A stretch of 26,983 nt of DNA from an uncultured Porphyromonas sp. GTDB lineage: Bacteria > Bacteroidota > Bacteroidia > Bacteroidales > Porphyromonadaceae. The position numbers were made by a program, and so were the translations under genes. Where the stretch lies: NCBI RefSeq assembly GCF_905372525.1, contig NZ_CAJPPN010000031.1:1-26983 (forward strand). Direction: 5' to 3'. Shown in pieces: positions 16,208 to 24,239 of this stretch. The notes under the pieces are model-generated. The model worked only from the letters and a program-made list of their open reading frames with translations. It did not search any database and was not told the DNA's origin. Positions within the stretch are counted from its first letter, which is position 1. Each line of letters opens with the position of its first letter.

Positions 16208-16239
16208 GGGTCTCCCACAGATACGAGCCCCCCCCTCTG

Positions 16240-17214
16240 ATGACGGCACTCTCCACCCCCATTACACTGCCCCCCGCACCGCCTAGCCTATCCTTCGGTG
16301 ACCTCATCCTTAGCCTAGGCTCTTGCTTCAGCGAGCATATCCCCAGCTACCTCCAAGCTGGGGGGATGGAGGCCTTGATCAACCCCTTCGGGACGCAGTA
16401 CAATCCCCTCTCCATTGCCCGTACCCTGTCCCGAATCCTTGAGGGGAAGCCCTTCGAGAGCGAAGAGCTGATCCAGCACGGAGGGCTCTACCACTCCCTG
16501 CTGCATCATGGTGCCTTCTCTCGTGTGACGAGTGGAGAGACCTTAGAGGCGATCAATGCCTCGCTCTGCGCTGCTCACACCCAGCTCCCGAGACTTCGCT
16601 ACCTACTACTCACATGGGGGACAAGCTACGTCTATCACCTACGGGAGACAGGCGAGGTCGTGAGCAACTGCCACAAGCTCCCGGAGAAGCTCTTCACCCG
16701 AGAGCGTGTCGATGTCCCCTCCCTCCTCCATATATGGACACCCCTCCTGCGGGAGCTCCTAGAGCTACAGCCTAATCTACAGCTCATCCTCACGGTGAGC
16801 CCGGTGCGCCACCTACGTGACGGAGCCCATGCCAATACGCTGAGCAAGGCGACACTCCATCTCTTCACCGAAGAGCTACAGCGACTCTTCCCCGACCACG
16901 TCCACTACTTCCCCGCCTACGAACTGGTGCTCGACGAGCTACGGGACTACCGCTTCTATGCCGAGGATATGGCTCACCCCTCTACACTGACGCAGCGACT
17001 CGTCGCCGAGCGGTTCGCAGGGTGGGCACTGGATGAGCCTACCCTGCGAGCCTTCGCCGAGGCACAGCGCATCACCTCGGAGCTTCGCCACCGCCCACTA
17101 CATGCCTCGACCGAGGCACATACGCAGCGGCTGGAGCGTCTCTCGGCACGGGTCAGGGACTTCCTCAGTCGCTACCCCCTAGCCAAGCTCCCTTCGCCCG
17201 AATCTCACATCTAG
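16240..17214 (+). CDS. GSCFA domain protein
   Basis: A 324-residue protein with the family-defining LGSCFSEHI (26-34) and NPFGTQYNP (48-56), plus HGGLYHSLLHHGAFS (about 86-101). GSCFA proteins are predicted SGNH/GDSL-like esterases or acyltransferases; S/C residues in the GSCF motif occupy the nucleophile position. No signal peptide is seen, so it is probably cytoplasmic. It follows yraN by 32 bp and closes the valS run. A role in the modification of the amino-acid lipids made by its neighbours is possible but only inference. Confidence 0.9.
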   Translation: MTALSTPITLPPAPPSLSFGDLILSLGSCFSEHIPSYLQAGGMEALINPFGTQYNPLSIARTLSRILEGKPFESEELIQHGGLYHSLLHHGAFSRVTSGETLEAINASLCAAHTQLPRLRYLLLTWGTSYVYHLRETGEVVSNCHKLPEKLFTRERVDVPSLLHIWTPLLRELLELQPNLQLILTVSPVRHLRDGAHANTLSKATLHLFTEELQRLFPDHVHYFPAYELVLDELRDYRFYAEDMAHPSTLTQRLVAERFAGWALDEPTLRAFAEAQRITSELRHRPLHASTEAHTQRLERLSARVRDFLSRYPLAKLPSPESHI

Positions 17215-17284
17215 TTCCACATCTAGCTCCTCATCTAGCTATTCGCCCCCATAGCGTGGGTAGCTCTCCCATCCCAAACGACTT

Positions 17285-17324
17285 ATCCCCCATACAGACG
17301 CTCGGAGCGTGCTGTATGGGGGAT
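17285..17324. terminator. Two-way terminator between the GSCFA gene and miaB
   Basis: ATCCCCCATACAG (17285-17297) pairs perfectly with CTGTATGGGGGAT (17312-17324), and an inner ACGCT/AGCGT extends the stem. It lies between two converging genes and suits both strands. T runs are weak (ATTCCTTT on the plus strand). Confidence 0.75.
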
Positions 17325-17362
17325 ATTCCTTTGAGCTAAGCTAGCTCTCTACCGAGAGGGGC

Positions 17363-18760
17363 TTAGGGCGCGGGGACGAAGCCCTCGGCTGGGCGAACGG
17401 GCTTACCTAGGAGGGTCGCTGCTGTCGCATCCTCGACGAGCACCTCGACGTACTGTCCGACACGATAGCCCTGCTTGTCGAAGACCACGACCTTGTTCTG
17501 CTGGGTACGGCCAAAGAGCTGCTCACGGCTACGCTTGCTGAAGCCCTCGATGAGCACCTCGACGACCTTGCCCACATCCCTCTTATTGCTCTCTAGGGAG
17601 AGCTGGTTCTGTAGGTCGATCATCTCCTGCAGGCGGCGGATCTTCACCTCCTCGGGGATATTATCCTCTAGGTACTTCGCAGCATACGTCCCTGGACGCT
17701 CGGAGTACTTGAACATGAACGACGCATCATACCCGACCTCTCTCATCAGACTGAGCGTGTCCTGGAAGTCCTCCTCCGTCTCATCGTGGAAGCCACAGAA
17801 GAGGTCGGACGTGATCGCACAGTCCGGCATCACAGCTCGGATAGCAGCTACACGCTCTAGGTACCACGCTCGGGTATAGTTGCGCTTCATCAGCTTGAGG
17901 ATACGGTCGTTGCCCGACTGGGCGGGCAGGTGGATATGCTTGCAGATATTGGGGTGCTTGGCCATCGCTTGGATCGCTCGATCGTCCATATCCTTGGGGT
18001 GGGGCGAGGTGAAGCGTATGCGCATCTCGGGGACAGCTAGGGCGACTGCCTCCAGCAGGTCGGCGAAGTCATAGACACGGTCCCCGTCGACGAAGCGGTA
18101 GGAGTTCACGTTCTGCCCGAGCAGGGTCACCTCACGATAGTTCTTGCTCGCTAGATCCTTGACCTCACGTATGATACTCTCCAGCTCTCGGCTACGCTCC
18201 CTACCTCGGGTATAGGGGACGATGCAGTAGGAGCAGAAGTTGTTACAGCCACGCATGATGGAGACGAAGCCCGAGATATGCACCCCACCGATCTTCAGCG
18301 GGAGGACATCCTTGTAGGTCTCGCTGGTGGAGAGCTCGACGTTGATCGCCTTCTCGCCACGCTCTACGGCACCGACGAGGTTCGGTAGGTCGAGGTAGCT
18401 ATCTGGGCCGACGACGAGATCGACATGATGCTTCTCGATCAACTCGCCCTTGGCACGCTCAGCCATACAGCCTAGGACACCGATGGTGACCTTGCGCCTA
18501 CGCTTCTTGCGGATGTAGTGGTAGTACTCTAGGCGGTTGAGTACCTTCTGCTCGGCATTGTCACGTACCGAGCAGGTATTGAGCAGGATGGCATCAGCCA
18601 GCTCGGGGTCCTCCGTGAGGTGGAAGCCGTCCATCTGCATGATAGAGGCGACGACCTCGCTATCGGCGACGTTCATCTGACAGCCATAGGTCTCGATGTA
18701 GACGCGCTTGACCACTGGGGACGCTGCGGATTTAGAGTCCGCTGTCTCAGCTTTTGTCAT
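17363..18760 (-). CDS. miaB: tRNA-2-methylthio-N6-dimethylallyladenosine synthase MiaB
   Basis: A radical-SAM methylthiotransferase that adds a methylthio group to i6A37 in tRNAs reading UNN codons. Of 465 residues, the N-terminal UPF0004 domain carries iron-sulfur cysteines C27 (YIETYGCQMN), C63 (LLNTCSVRDNAE) and C98 (GVLGCMAER). The radical-SAM cluster is C172, C176, C179 in RGCNNFCSYCIVPYTRGRERSR. The TRAM domain occupies about 395-460. The NTCSVRDNAEQKV and RGRERSR wording favours MiaB over MtaB and RimO. It is a single-gene unit facing the GSCFA gene. No clear TAnnTTTG was found upstream on the minus strand. Confidence 0.96.
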   Translation of the reverse strand: MTKAETADSKSAASPVVKRVYIETYGCQMNVADSEVVASIMQMDGFHLTEDPELADAILLNTCSVRDNAEQKVLNRLEYYHYIRKKRRRKVTIGVLGCMAERAKGELIEKHHVDLVVGPDSYLDLPNLVGAVERGEKAINVELSTSETYKDVLPLKIGGVHISGFVSIMRGCNNFCSYCIVPYTRGRERSRELESIIREVKDLASKNYREVTLLGQNVNSYRFVDGDRVYDFADLLEAVALAVPEMRIRFTSPHPKDMDDRAIQAMAKHPNICKHIHLPAQSGNDRILKLMKRNYTRAWYLERVAAIRAVMPDCAITSDLFCGFHDETEEDFQDTLSLMREVGYDASFMFKYSERPGTYAAKYLEDNIPEEVKIRRLQEMIDLQNQLSLESNKRDVGKVVEVLIEGFSKRSREQLFGRTQQNKVVVFDKQGYRVGQYVEVLVEDATAATLLGKPVRPAEGFVPAP

Positions 18761-18835
18761 AGTGTATTCTAGTAATATCCGTTAGTAAATGATCCGTGAA
18801 ATGGGGAGAGAAGACTTGATACTTTCTCTATGAAC

Positions 18836-18865
18836 TTGTTGGTTCAAATATTATGCTTATATTTG
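18836..18865 (+). promoter_or_regulatory. Orphan promoter in front of the candidate small RNA
   Basis: TTG at 18836-18838 (another overlaps at 18839-18841) and TATATTTG at 18858-18865 are 19 nt apart, a good Bacteroidota promoter. No plus-strand gene follows for over 4 kb, so it must serve a noncoding transcript. Confidence 0.6.
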
Positions 18866-18870
18866 CAGTG

Positions 18871-18948
18871 AAAATGTAAGATTTTTCATAGTTAAGGTTT
18901 TGGTTAATAGGTTGGAGTCAGCTGGGAAGCTGGCTCCGCTTTCTTTAT
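18871..18948 (+). ncRNA. Candidate small RNA, about 75-80 nt
   Basis: The predicted start is near 18871. The transcript contains a short AT-rich hairpin TGAAAA-TGTAAGAT-TTTTCA (18869-18888), an unpaired AAGGTTTTGGTTAATAGG segment, and a 10-bp hairpin GGAGTCAGCT-GGGA-AGCTGGCTCC (18914-18937, one G-U pair) followed by GCTTTCTTTAT, i.e. an intrinsic terminator with a GNRA-type loop. Promoter, body and terminator make a complete unit with no open frame. I do not recognise a known RNA family. Confidence 0.5.
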
Positions 18949-19208
18949 AGGGGGTGCTGTCGTAGGAGCACTCATCCACACCTAACTGAGTGTACACGGA
19001 TAACCCATGAGCCCTCGGAAGCCTTAACTGAGCCCGATCTCCCACACTATCTATATATGCACTGCTCGTCATCTGATCTGGATGATGGATTGGTTCTATT
19101 TCCCTATTTCCTATACGCCCTGTCTGGGTAATGCCGCTCTCCCCTACGTGGGATGGTAGCGATTGGCAACACGTATGTATAGCGATGCTCCCTACGGAGC
19201 GCTCGCCC

Positions 19209-19841
19209 CTAGGGGGCGTCGCCTATACGTAGGAAGTGGTAGCCCTCACTCTGTAGCCAGCGTACGGCGGCGGGCATAGCCTGTCGCATATTACGCTCCG
19301 CCTTGAGCGAGTCGTGGAAGACGATGATCGACCCGTTACGTGCATACCGCTGCACGTAGCCCAGGATCGTCTCGGGACTAAGCTTGGGGTTGTAGTCTCG
19401 GGTGACGACATCCCACATGATGAGCTCGAAGCTGTGGCTAAGCTCGATATTCTGCGAGATGCGTAGATGCCCATGTGGCGGACGGAAGTAGCGGGAGCGG
19501 ATCAGCTCATGCGCTGCATGCACGTCCTTCATATAGGACTTGGTGGAGTGGAAGAGGCCTTGGATATGGTGGTAGGTATGGTTCCCCACCTGATGTCCTC
19601 GGCGCTGGATCTCGGCGAAGAGCTCGGGGTAGCGACGGACATTGTCCGCTACGCAGAAGAAGGTAGCCTTCACCCCCAGCTCATCGAGCTGATCCAATAC
19701 CCAAGGGGTTACCTCGGGTATCGGACCATCATCGAACGTAAGATAGATACTCTTCCCCGTGATCGCAGGTATACGCCACCGCGCACCTGGGATGAGCATG
19801 CGGTACCACATCGGTACACGACACAGAAGTCTCTCGACCAT
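19209..19841 (-). CDS. Polysaccharide deacetylase (NodB/CE4 family)
   Basis: A 210-residue NodB-fold deacetylase. All five motifs are present: TFDDGP (35-40; D37, D38), NHTYHH with metal ligands H88 and H92, RPPHG (120-124), WD at 143-144 and the catalytic-type VFHD (174-177, H176). Family members remove acetyl groups from N-acetylglucosamine-type sugars in peptidoglycan, chitin or exopolysaccharide. The N-terminus (1-25) is somewhat hydrophobic (LLCRVPMWYRMLIPG) but not a clear signal peptide. It sits 29 bp after the DUF2723 gene on the same strand and is probably cotranscribed. The substrate is unknown. A GC-rich stem, CGCCCC-TAG-GGGGCG, spans its stop codon. Confidence 0.92.
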   Translation of the reverse strand: MVERLLCRVPMWYRMLIPGARWRIPAITGKSIYLTFDDGPIPEVTPWVLDQLDELGVKATFFCVADNVRRYPELFAEIQRRGHQVGNHTYHHIQGLFHSTKSYMKDVHAAHELIRSRYFRPPHGHLRISQNIELSHSFELIMWDVVTRDYNPKLSPETILGYVQRYARNGSIIVFHDSLKAERNMRQAMPAAVRWLQSEGYHFLRIGDAP

Positions 19842-19870
19842 CTAGTATATATTATATCGGCTAAGGCGAA

Positions 19871-22800
19871 CTACTGTCCGCCACCTAGAGCTCGGACGAG
19901 CTGCTCGATCTGAGCCTCGTAGCTCTTGAGTGCTGTGGAGCCAAACTCCTTGGCGATGTCGAGCGAGTAGGAGATACCCATATAGGCCTCCTGCAGCTCG
20001 CCATGACGGCTGATCTGATCCAGCTGCTCGGGGGAGAGGCGAGTCATCCATGCCAGCAGACCGAGGGACTTACGAGCCACGACCTGCAGGACGTGATCAG
20101 CCTCCTTCGTCAGACCCGCACGATAGAGCGTACGTGCGAAGTACACCGAGTTCACCTCGTAGGGGACGTTCTCCTCGAGGATGACACGGAGGCACTTCTG
20201 TAGGATCTCCACAGCACGAGCCTTATCCCCTCGGTCGAGGTAACCCTCAGCTAGAGGCGTAAAGACCTGATTGCGCAGGGTAGCGACGATCCCGCGAGCG
20301 TTCTCGTCGAAGTAGGTGCCGGGCTTGTCCGCTCCGCCCCAGCGGAACTTCGTCATCACCGTCTCATACATCCGATCGAGGTTGCCGATGCCGTAGCTCA
20401 GGGCTCGTCCCATGCTATCGGCTGCTGCCCTCAGCGGTAAGAGCTGGTAGGTAAGCCCCGTCTGCACCATGTGCTGATCCATCCCTGCGAAGGCATTGCG
20501 TGGCGAGGTGACCGCCCAGTAGATAGGACGCTCCCACTTGTTGCCCTCTAGCAGGTCAAATATCGTGAGGTTCCCTATATCGAGATAGCCCTTACCAGCG
20601 AGCGACAGCTCCATCTGTGGGGTGATGTGCTGGACGAGGTCGGGATATTCGCTAGCGAAGCGTCTCGCAGCAGCTGCGCTATCCACAGGCAGCATGAGGC
20701 TAGAGACGTCTAGGCGAGCAGGGCTGTACCTAGGTGCACCAGCGAGCGAGCCGAGGAGCTGAGGGATCGTCTGGCTGCCCTTAGCCTGAGGAGCTAGGTA
20801 AGCATAGAGGTTGTAATAGTAGTAGGAAGTGGGTAGGAGACCGATCGGCAGAGGACGTCCCTCATAGGCCTGCTTCTTCATCTGATCGATGTACCAGTCA
20901 CCGCCGAGATAGGAGAGATTCACCGTACGGACGTCGGTACGTACCCCCTCGACCTCCTGGGCATACCAGAGGGGGAAGGTATCGTTGTCCCCGTAGCAGA
21001 AGAGCACGGCATCGGGCGCACAGCTCTCTAGGTAGTTGCGTCCCATATCACCAGCCACGGTACGTCCTGAGCGGTCGTGGTCGTCCCAGTTCTGCCCAGC
21101 CATCTGGATGGGGATGAGGATCCCCACCAGCGATACGATGAGTGCCGTAGTAGCGGTGATCGCTACTGGCCGAGTGCCCTTGGAGCTTGTACTGGTACTG
21201 GACTTCTTCGCTGCCTTGCCCTCGAGTAGGCGACTAGCGAAGACCCCTAGGGCAGTCACACCGAAGCCCACCCAGATAGAGAAGGCATAGAATGAACCAA
21301 CGAAAGAATAGTCTCGCTCACGGGGCTGCCCTGGATACTGATTGATATAGAGTACAATGGCAAGCCCCGTCATGAAGAAGAGCATGAACGTCGTCCAGAA
21401 GCTCTCCGTACCCCTACGTCCATAGCCTATCTGGAAGAAGAGCCCTAGGAGCCCCAGCAGGAGAGGAAGCGCATAGTAGACGTTGTGCCCCTTATTATCG
21501 GTCATCTGCTCAGGCAGTGCATCGGTATCTCCGTAGAAGATCGAGTCGATGAAGGGAATACCCGTCATCACGCCCCCACGGAGCAGTCCACCGTCTCCCT
21601 GTAGGTCGTTTTGTCGTCCCACAAAGTTCCAGAGGAAGTAACGCCAATACATGTAATTCACCTGATAGTTGATGAAGTAGGTGAGGTTATCGCCAAAGGT
21701 CGGTATCGTCGTATCATCCTCCGCACGACCGATCCATGAGTTGTACATCGCTGCATGGCCACGGTCATAGACACGGGGGAAGAGCATCATCCCTCCGTCC
21801 TCGTACTCAGGCTCTTCCTTGAGACTGCGGACGACGTACTCATCGGCAGCCTTGGGGTTAGCCTTGTCGATACGACCATAGGTAGGCTCCTCCTCCTTCA
21901 TCATAGGACGTCCGTCTGGGCCATACTTGACCTGAGAGGCGAAGGTAGGACCATAGATCAGAGGGGCTGACCCATACTGCTCGCGGGCTAGGTAGTAGCG
22001 GAGCGTGAAGGCATCGGCTGGCGAATTCTCATTCATCGGAGGATCAGCCACGGCACGTACGAGGATCACCCCGTAGGTGGAGAAGCCGAAGGCGATCGCT
22101 ACGAGGCACATCTGGATGAGGTGTGCCGTGCGGGAGGTGATCGCCTTGTAGTAGTAGAGGAAGCCTAGGATAGCCAGCGAGAGCAGGACGGCGATCCAGC
22201 CCCCACCGATCAACGGTAGCCCCATCAGGATGAGGGAGCAGGCTAGCGAGAGACGCAGGCGCAGGTTGCCCGAGGCACTACGCCCCGCGAGAGCCTGCTG
22301 CGTCTCATATACCCCCCATACGAGGACCAGCGCCAGGACGATGAGGTAGACATACAGACCACTATTGTAGCTCATGCCGAGTCCATTGACGAAGAGCATA
22401 TCCCACTTCCCCGCCAGCTTGGGGACCCCCTGAATGACCCCATACATCATCAGCCCCACGAGGGCAAAGGAGGCGAGGAGGGCGATCGCCCCCCCCTTGA
22501 GGGTCGCCTGCTTGGTCGTGCGGTAGTAGTAGACCAGAGCCATAGCAGGTAGGCAGAGGAGGTTCAGCAGGTGTACCCCGATGCTGAGCCCCATGAGGTA
22601 GGCAATGAGGACGAGCCAGCGATCGGCTCGTACATTCTCGCTACGCTCCTCCCACTTGAACATCAGCCAGAAGACCACGGCCGTAAAGAGCGAGCTGAAG
22701 GCATACACCTCCGCCTCTACGGCACTGAACCAGAAGGAGTCCGAGAACGTATAGACCAAGCTCCCCACGAGCCCCGAGGCTAGGATCAGGATCCCCTGCC

Positions 22801-23182
22801 CCCGACTCATCACCTCACCCTCGGGAGCGATGCCCCCGGGCTGTAGGCGCACCGTAGGGGTCAGCACCCGACGCACCATGTGCGTGATCGTCCAGTAGAG
22901 GAAGAGGATGGTGAAGCCACTCAGTAGGGCACTCGTCGCATTGGCCAGTAGAGCCACATGCGCTAGCCCCCCACCGAGGTGGGTAATGACGTTGTAGACG
23001 AGCATGAAGAAGGGGGCACCGGGCGGGTGACCTATCTCCAGCTTGAAGACGCATGCGATGAACTCTGCGCAGTCCCAGAGGCTCGCAGAGGGGCCGATCG
23101 TGAGCAGATAGCTCAGGGTAGCCACTGCGAAGACCAGCCACCCGAGGAGGTTATTTGCTCGGTTAAATTGTTTCCAATTCAT
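19871..23182 (-). CDS. DUF2723 family membrane protein, putative GT-C glycosyltransferase
   Basis: A 1103-residue inner-membrane protein. The N-terminal DUF2723 domain starts MNWKQFNRANN and shows SLWDCAEFIACVFKLEIGHP (34-53) with acidic D37/E40, typical of the first periplasmic loop of GT-C enzymes such as protein O-mannosyltransferases. About 12 or more membrane helices run to about residue 680, followed by a periplasmic part with FCYGDNDTFPLWYAQEVEGV (about 728-747) and a C-terminal TPR-like stretch (EGYLDRGDKARAVEILQKCL). Bacteroidota members are suspected to take part in protein or lipid glycosylation; the reaction is not established. The start is set at the ATG at 23182; an upstream in-frame ATG (23245) lies before the predicted transcription start. 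The deacetylase follows at 29 bp. Confidence 0.9.
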   Translation of the reverse strand: MNWKQFNRANNLLGWLVFAVATLSYLLTIGPSASLWDCAEFIACVFKLEIGHPPGAPFFMLVYNVITHLGGGLAHVALLANATSALLSGFTILFLYWTITHMVRRVLTPTVRLQPGGIAPEGEVMSRGQGILILASGLVGSLVYTFSDSFWFSAVEAEVYAFSSLFTAVVFWLMFKWEERSENVRADRWLVLIAYLMGLSIGVHLLNLLCLPAMALVYYYRTTKQATLKGGAIALLASFALVGLMMYGVIQGVPKLAGKWDMLFVNGLGMSYNSGLYVYLIVLALVLVWGVYETQQALAGRSASGNLRLRLSLACSLILMGLPLIGGGWIAVLLSLAILGFLYYYKAITSRTAHLIQMCLVAIAFGFSTYGVILVRAVADPPMNENSPADAFTLRYYLAREQYGSAPLIYGPTFASQVKYGPDGRPMMKEEEPTYGRIDKANPKAADEYVVRSLKEEPEYEDGGMMLFPRVYDRGHAAMYNSWIGRAEDDTTIPTFGDNLTYFINYQVNYMYWRYFLWNFVGRQNDLQGDGGLLRGGVMTGIPFIDSIFYGDTDALPEQMTDNKGHNVYYALPLLLGLLGLFFQIGYGRRGTESFWTTFMLFFMTGLAIVLYINQYPGQPRERDYSFVGSFYAFSIWVGFGVTALGVFASRLLEGKAAKKSSTSTSSKGTRPVAITATTALIVSLVGILIPIQMAGQNWDDHDRSGRTVAGDMGRNYLESCAPDAVLFCYGDNDTFPLWYAQEVEGVRTDVRTVNLSYLGGDWYIDQMKKQAYEGRPLPIGLLPTSYYYYNLYAYLAPQAKGSQTIPQLLGSLAGAPRYSPARLDVSSLMLPVDSAAAARRFASEYPDLVQHITPQMELSLAGKGYLDIGNLTIFDLLEGNKWERPIYWAVTSPRNAFAGMDQHMVQTGLTYQLLPLRAAADSMGRALSYGIGNLDRMYETVMTKFRWGGADKPGTYFDENARGIVATLRNQVFTPLAEGYLDRGDKARAVEILQKCLRVILEENVPYEVNSVYFARTLYRAGLTKEADHVLQVVARKSLGLLAWMTRLSPEQLDQISRHGELQEAYMGISYSLDIAKEFGSTALKSYEAQIEQLVRALGGGQ

Positions 23183-23242
23183 GTATTTCTTATTTATGCC
23201 CCACCGGGTAGAGTAGGGCTCTATACGCCATGAAAATATGCA

Positions 23243-23250
23243 CAAAGATA
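23243..23250 (-). promoter_or_regulatory. -7 element of the DUF2723 gene
   Basis: Minus-strand TATCTTTG fits TAnnTTTG. No well-placed TTG upstream. The expected start is near 23237, giving a leader of about 55 nt to ATG 23182, which excludes the longer reading frame. Confidence 0.5.
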
Positions 23251-23411
23251 GTCAATATGAGCAACATCCCGATACCTCTCCCCCCGTATCCTCCTCGCTC
23301 CATCATCCCACCCCATCACCTACCCCATCACCTACTCTATCGCCCCACGAGCTGAGGTCTACTCATCACCTGCCCCACAGAGCGACAGACGGAGCCCACC
23401 CGAGAGTCCTC

Positions 23412-23618
23412 CCGCCCCCTCCTCGAGCCCCTTTCTACCGCCTAGGCAAAGGGTTCGTGACGCCCCTCCCCGAGAGTCCTTTCGTCGCCTAGGTAAGGGG
23501 GTCGTGACGCTCTTACCGAGAGCCCTTCCATCACCTATGTAAGGTGATTGGGACGCTCTTACCGAGAGCCCTTCCGTCACCTATGTAAGGTGATCGAGAC
23601 GCTCTTACCGAGAGCGTC
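23412..23618. repeat. 46-48-bp tandem repeat array with built-in palindromes
   Basis: Unit starts are about 23412, 23459, 23506, 23552 and 23598, the last partial. Units 3 and 4 (23506-23551, 23552-23597) differ at only a few bases; units 1 and 2 are more diverged. Each good unit contains CTCTTACCGAGAG (4-bp stem) and TCACCTATGTAAGGTGA (6-bp stem). The last unit turns the first into GACGCTCT-TACCG-AGAGCGTC (8-bp stem). Degeneration toward the left suggests an array growing or conserved from the right. Not a CRISPR: there are no unique spacers. Confidence 0.8.
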
Positions 23619-23673
23619 ACAGCACTTCGATCACCTTCGGTCTCAGACCGCTAGGATACGGGGAAAAGTCACT

Positions 23674-23709
23674 CCCTCTCACTCGGCCCACTCGACCAGT
23701 GTGAGAGGG
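23674..23709. other. Inverted repeat between the array and the orphan promoter
   Basis: CCCTCTCAC (23674-23682) pairs with GTGAGAGGG (23701-23709) around an 18-nt loop. There is no T run; function unknown. It may insulate the array from the promoter that follows. Confidence 0.4.
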
Positions 23710-23727
23710 GGGTACGCCCCACCAATC

Positions 23728-23779
23728 AGAGAATAATCACGTGAACACTTGTTGTTTAACGAACTATTCTCTAACTTTG
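23728..23779 (+). promoter_or_regulatory. Promoter bracketed by an AGAGAATA inverted repeat
   Basis: TTG at 23749-23751 (another at 23752-23754) and TAACTTTG at 23772-23779 are 20 nt (or 17 nt) apart, a good Bacteroidota promoter with a start near 23786. AGAGAATA (23728-23735) and TATTCTCT (23765-23772) are perfect inverted repeats enclosing the -33 element and touching the -7 element, an operator-like layout. The next gene starts 450 nt downstream, leaving an unusually long leader. Confidence 0.6.
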
Positions 23780-24151
23780 AGGCAGGATTAGACCAATAGG
23801 TCACCATATCAGTAATAGGAATAGACATTATGATCGCACTGGCAGTAGCTTACACGCCTACAGCGGGCTGTAGAGGCACTCGGTGATCCTCGTCACCTGC
23901 GGGAAGCTGGGCCGGCCCCCCATCCCGTACTATAGAGCCTCGGAAGCCCTACTCACTTCCACAAATTAGACGCTCCCCTCTCGGCCACTTGACCATCTGT
24001 ATACGAGCCCTCTCCACCGAGAGAGGTGCACATGACACCACGACCCGCTAGGGCTGGATACATCAACCCCGATGCTTCGCACAGAGCTGGGGGACTGTCC
24101 TAGTGCCACACATTTTCCCTTCCCTACCCTTTCCTGCCGGGACTCCACGAG

Positions 24152-24205
24152 TACCCATGGGTAGCGCATACTTACTATACACTCAGGGTACCTATCATGT
24201 ACCCT
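24152..24205. promoter_or_regulatory. Two palindromes upstream of the BACON lipoprotein
   Basis: TACCCATGGGTA (24152-24163) is a perfect 12-bp palindrome; AGGGTAC-CTATCAT-GTACCCT (24185-24205) is a perfect 7-bp inverted repeat. Both share a GGGTA/TACCC core, 33 bp apart by start, and the second ends 35 bp before the start codon. They could be operators or leader hairpins. Confidence 0.4.
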
Positions 24206-24239
24206 CCTTACCCCCTATTTCACATACACCTCTACACCT

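Larger units (their letters stand above)
18761..19208. other. Gene-free stretch between miaB and the deacetylase gene
   Basis: 448 bp without a convincing gene. It contains the AT-rich candidate small-RNA unit (18836-18948), one isolated GTGTACAC at 18990-18997, and a hairpin GCTCC-CTAC-GGAGC near 19189-19202 next to the deacetylase stop. The minus-strand open frame 18857-19072 runs through the hairpins and has no protein-like features. Confidence 0.6.
23183..24239. other. 1-kb gene-free stretch rich in repeats and palindromes
   Basis: No convincing gene. In order: the minus-strand promoter of the DUF2723 gene (23243-23250), a pyrimidine-rich section with CCCCATCACCTAC repeated at 23311 and 23323, the 46-bp array (23412-23618), a hairpin (23674-23709), a promoter bracketed by an inverted repeat (23728-23779), an 18-codon frame (23830-23886) of doubtful reality, a hairpin CCTCTC-CACCGA-GAGAGG (24009-24026) and two palindromes (24152-24205) before the lipoprotein gene. 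Longer open frames here (23238-23492, 23548-23736) are repeat-derived. Confidence 0.65.

Noticed and set aside
23412..23618. Possible CRISPR array
   Set aside because: The whole 46-bp unit repeats, with no unique spacers and no cas genes nearby.
23238..23736. Frames of 84 and 62 codons in the repeat region
   Set aside because: They translate pyrimidine-rich sequence and the tandem array; no conserved-looking residues and no initiation context.
23830..23886. 18-codon frame (MIALAVAYTPTAGCRGTR) downstream of the orphan promoter
   Set aside because: Too short to support from sequence alone; kept only as a note in the leader finding.
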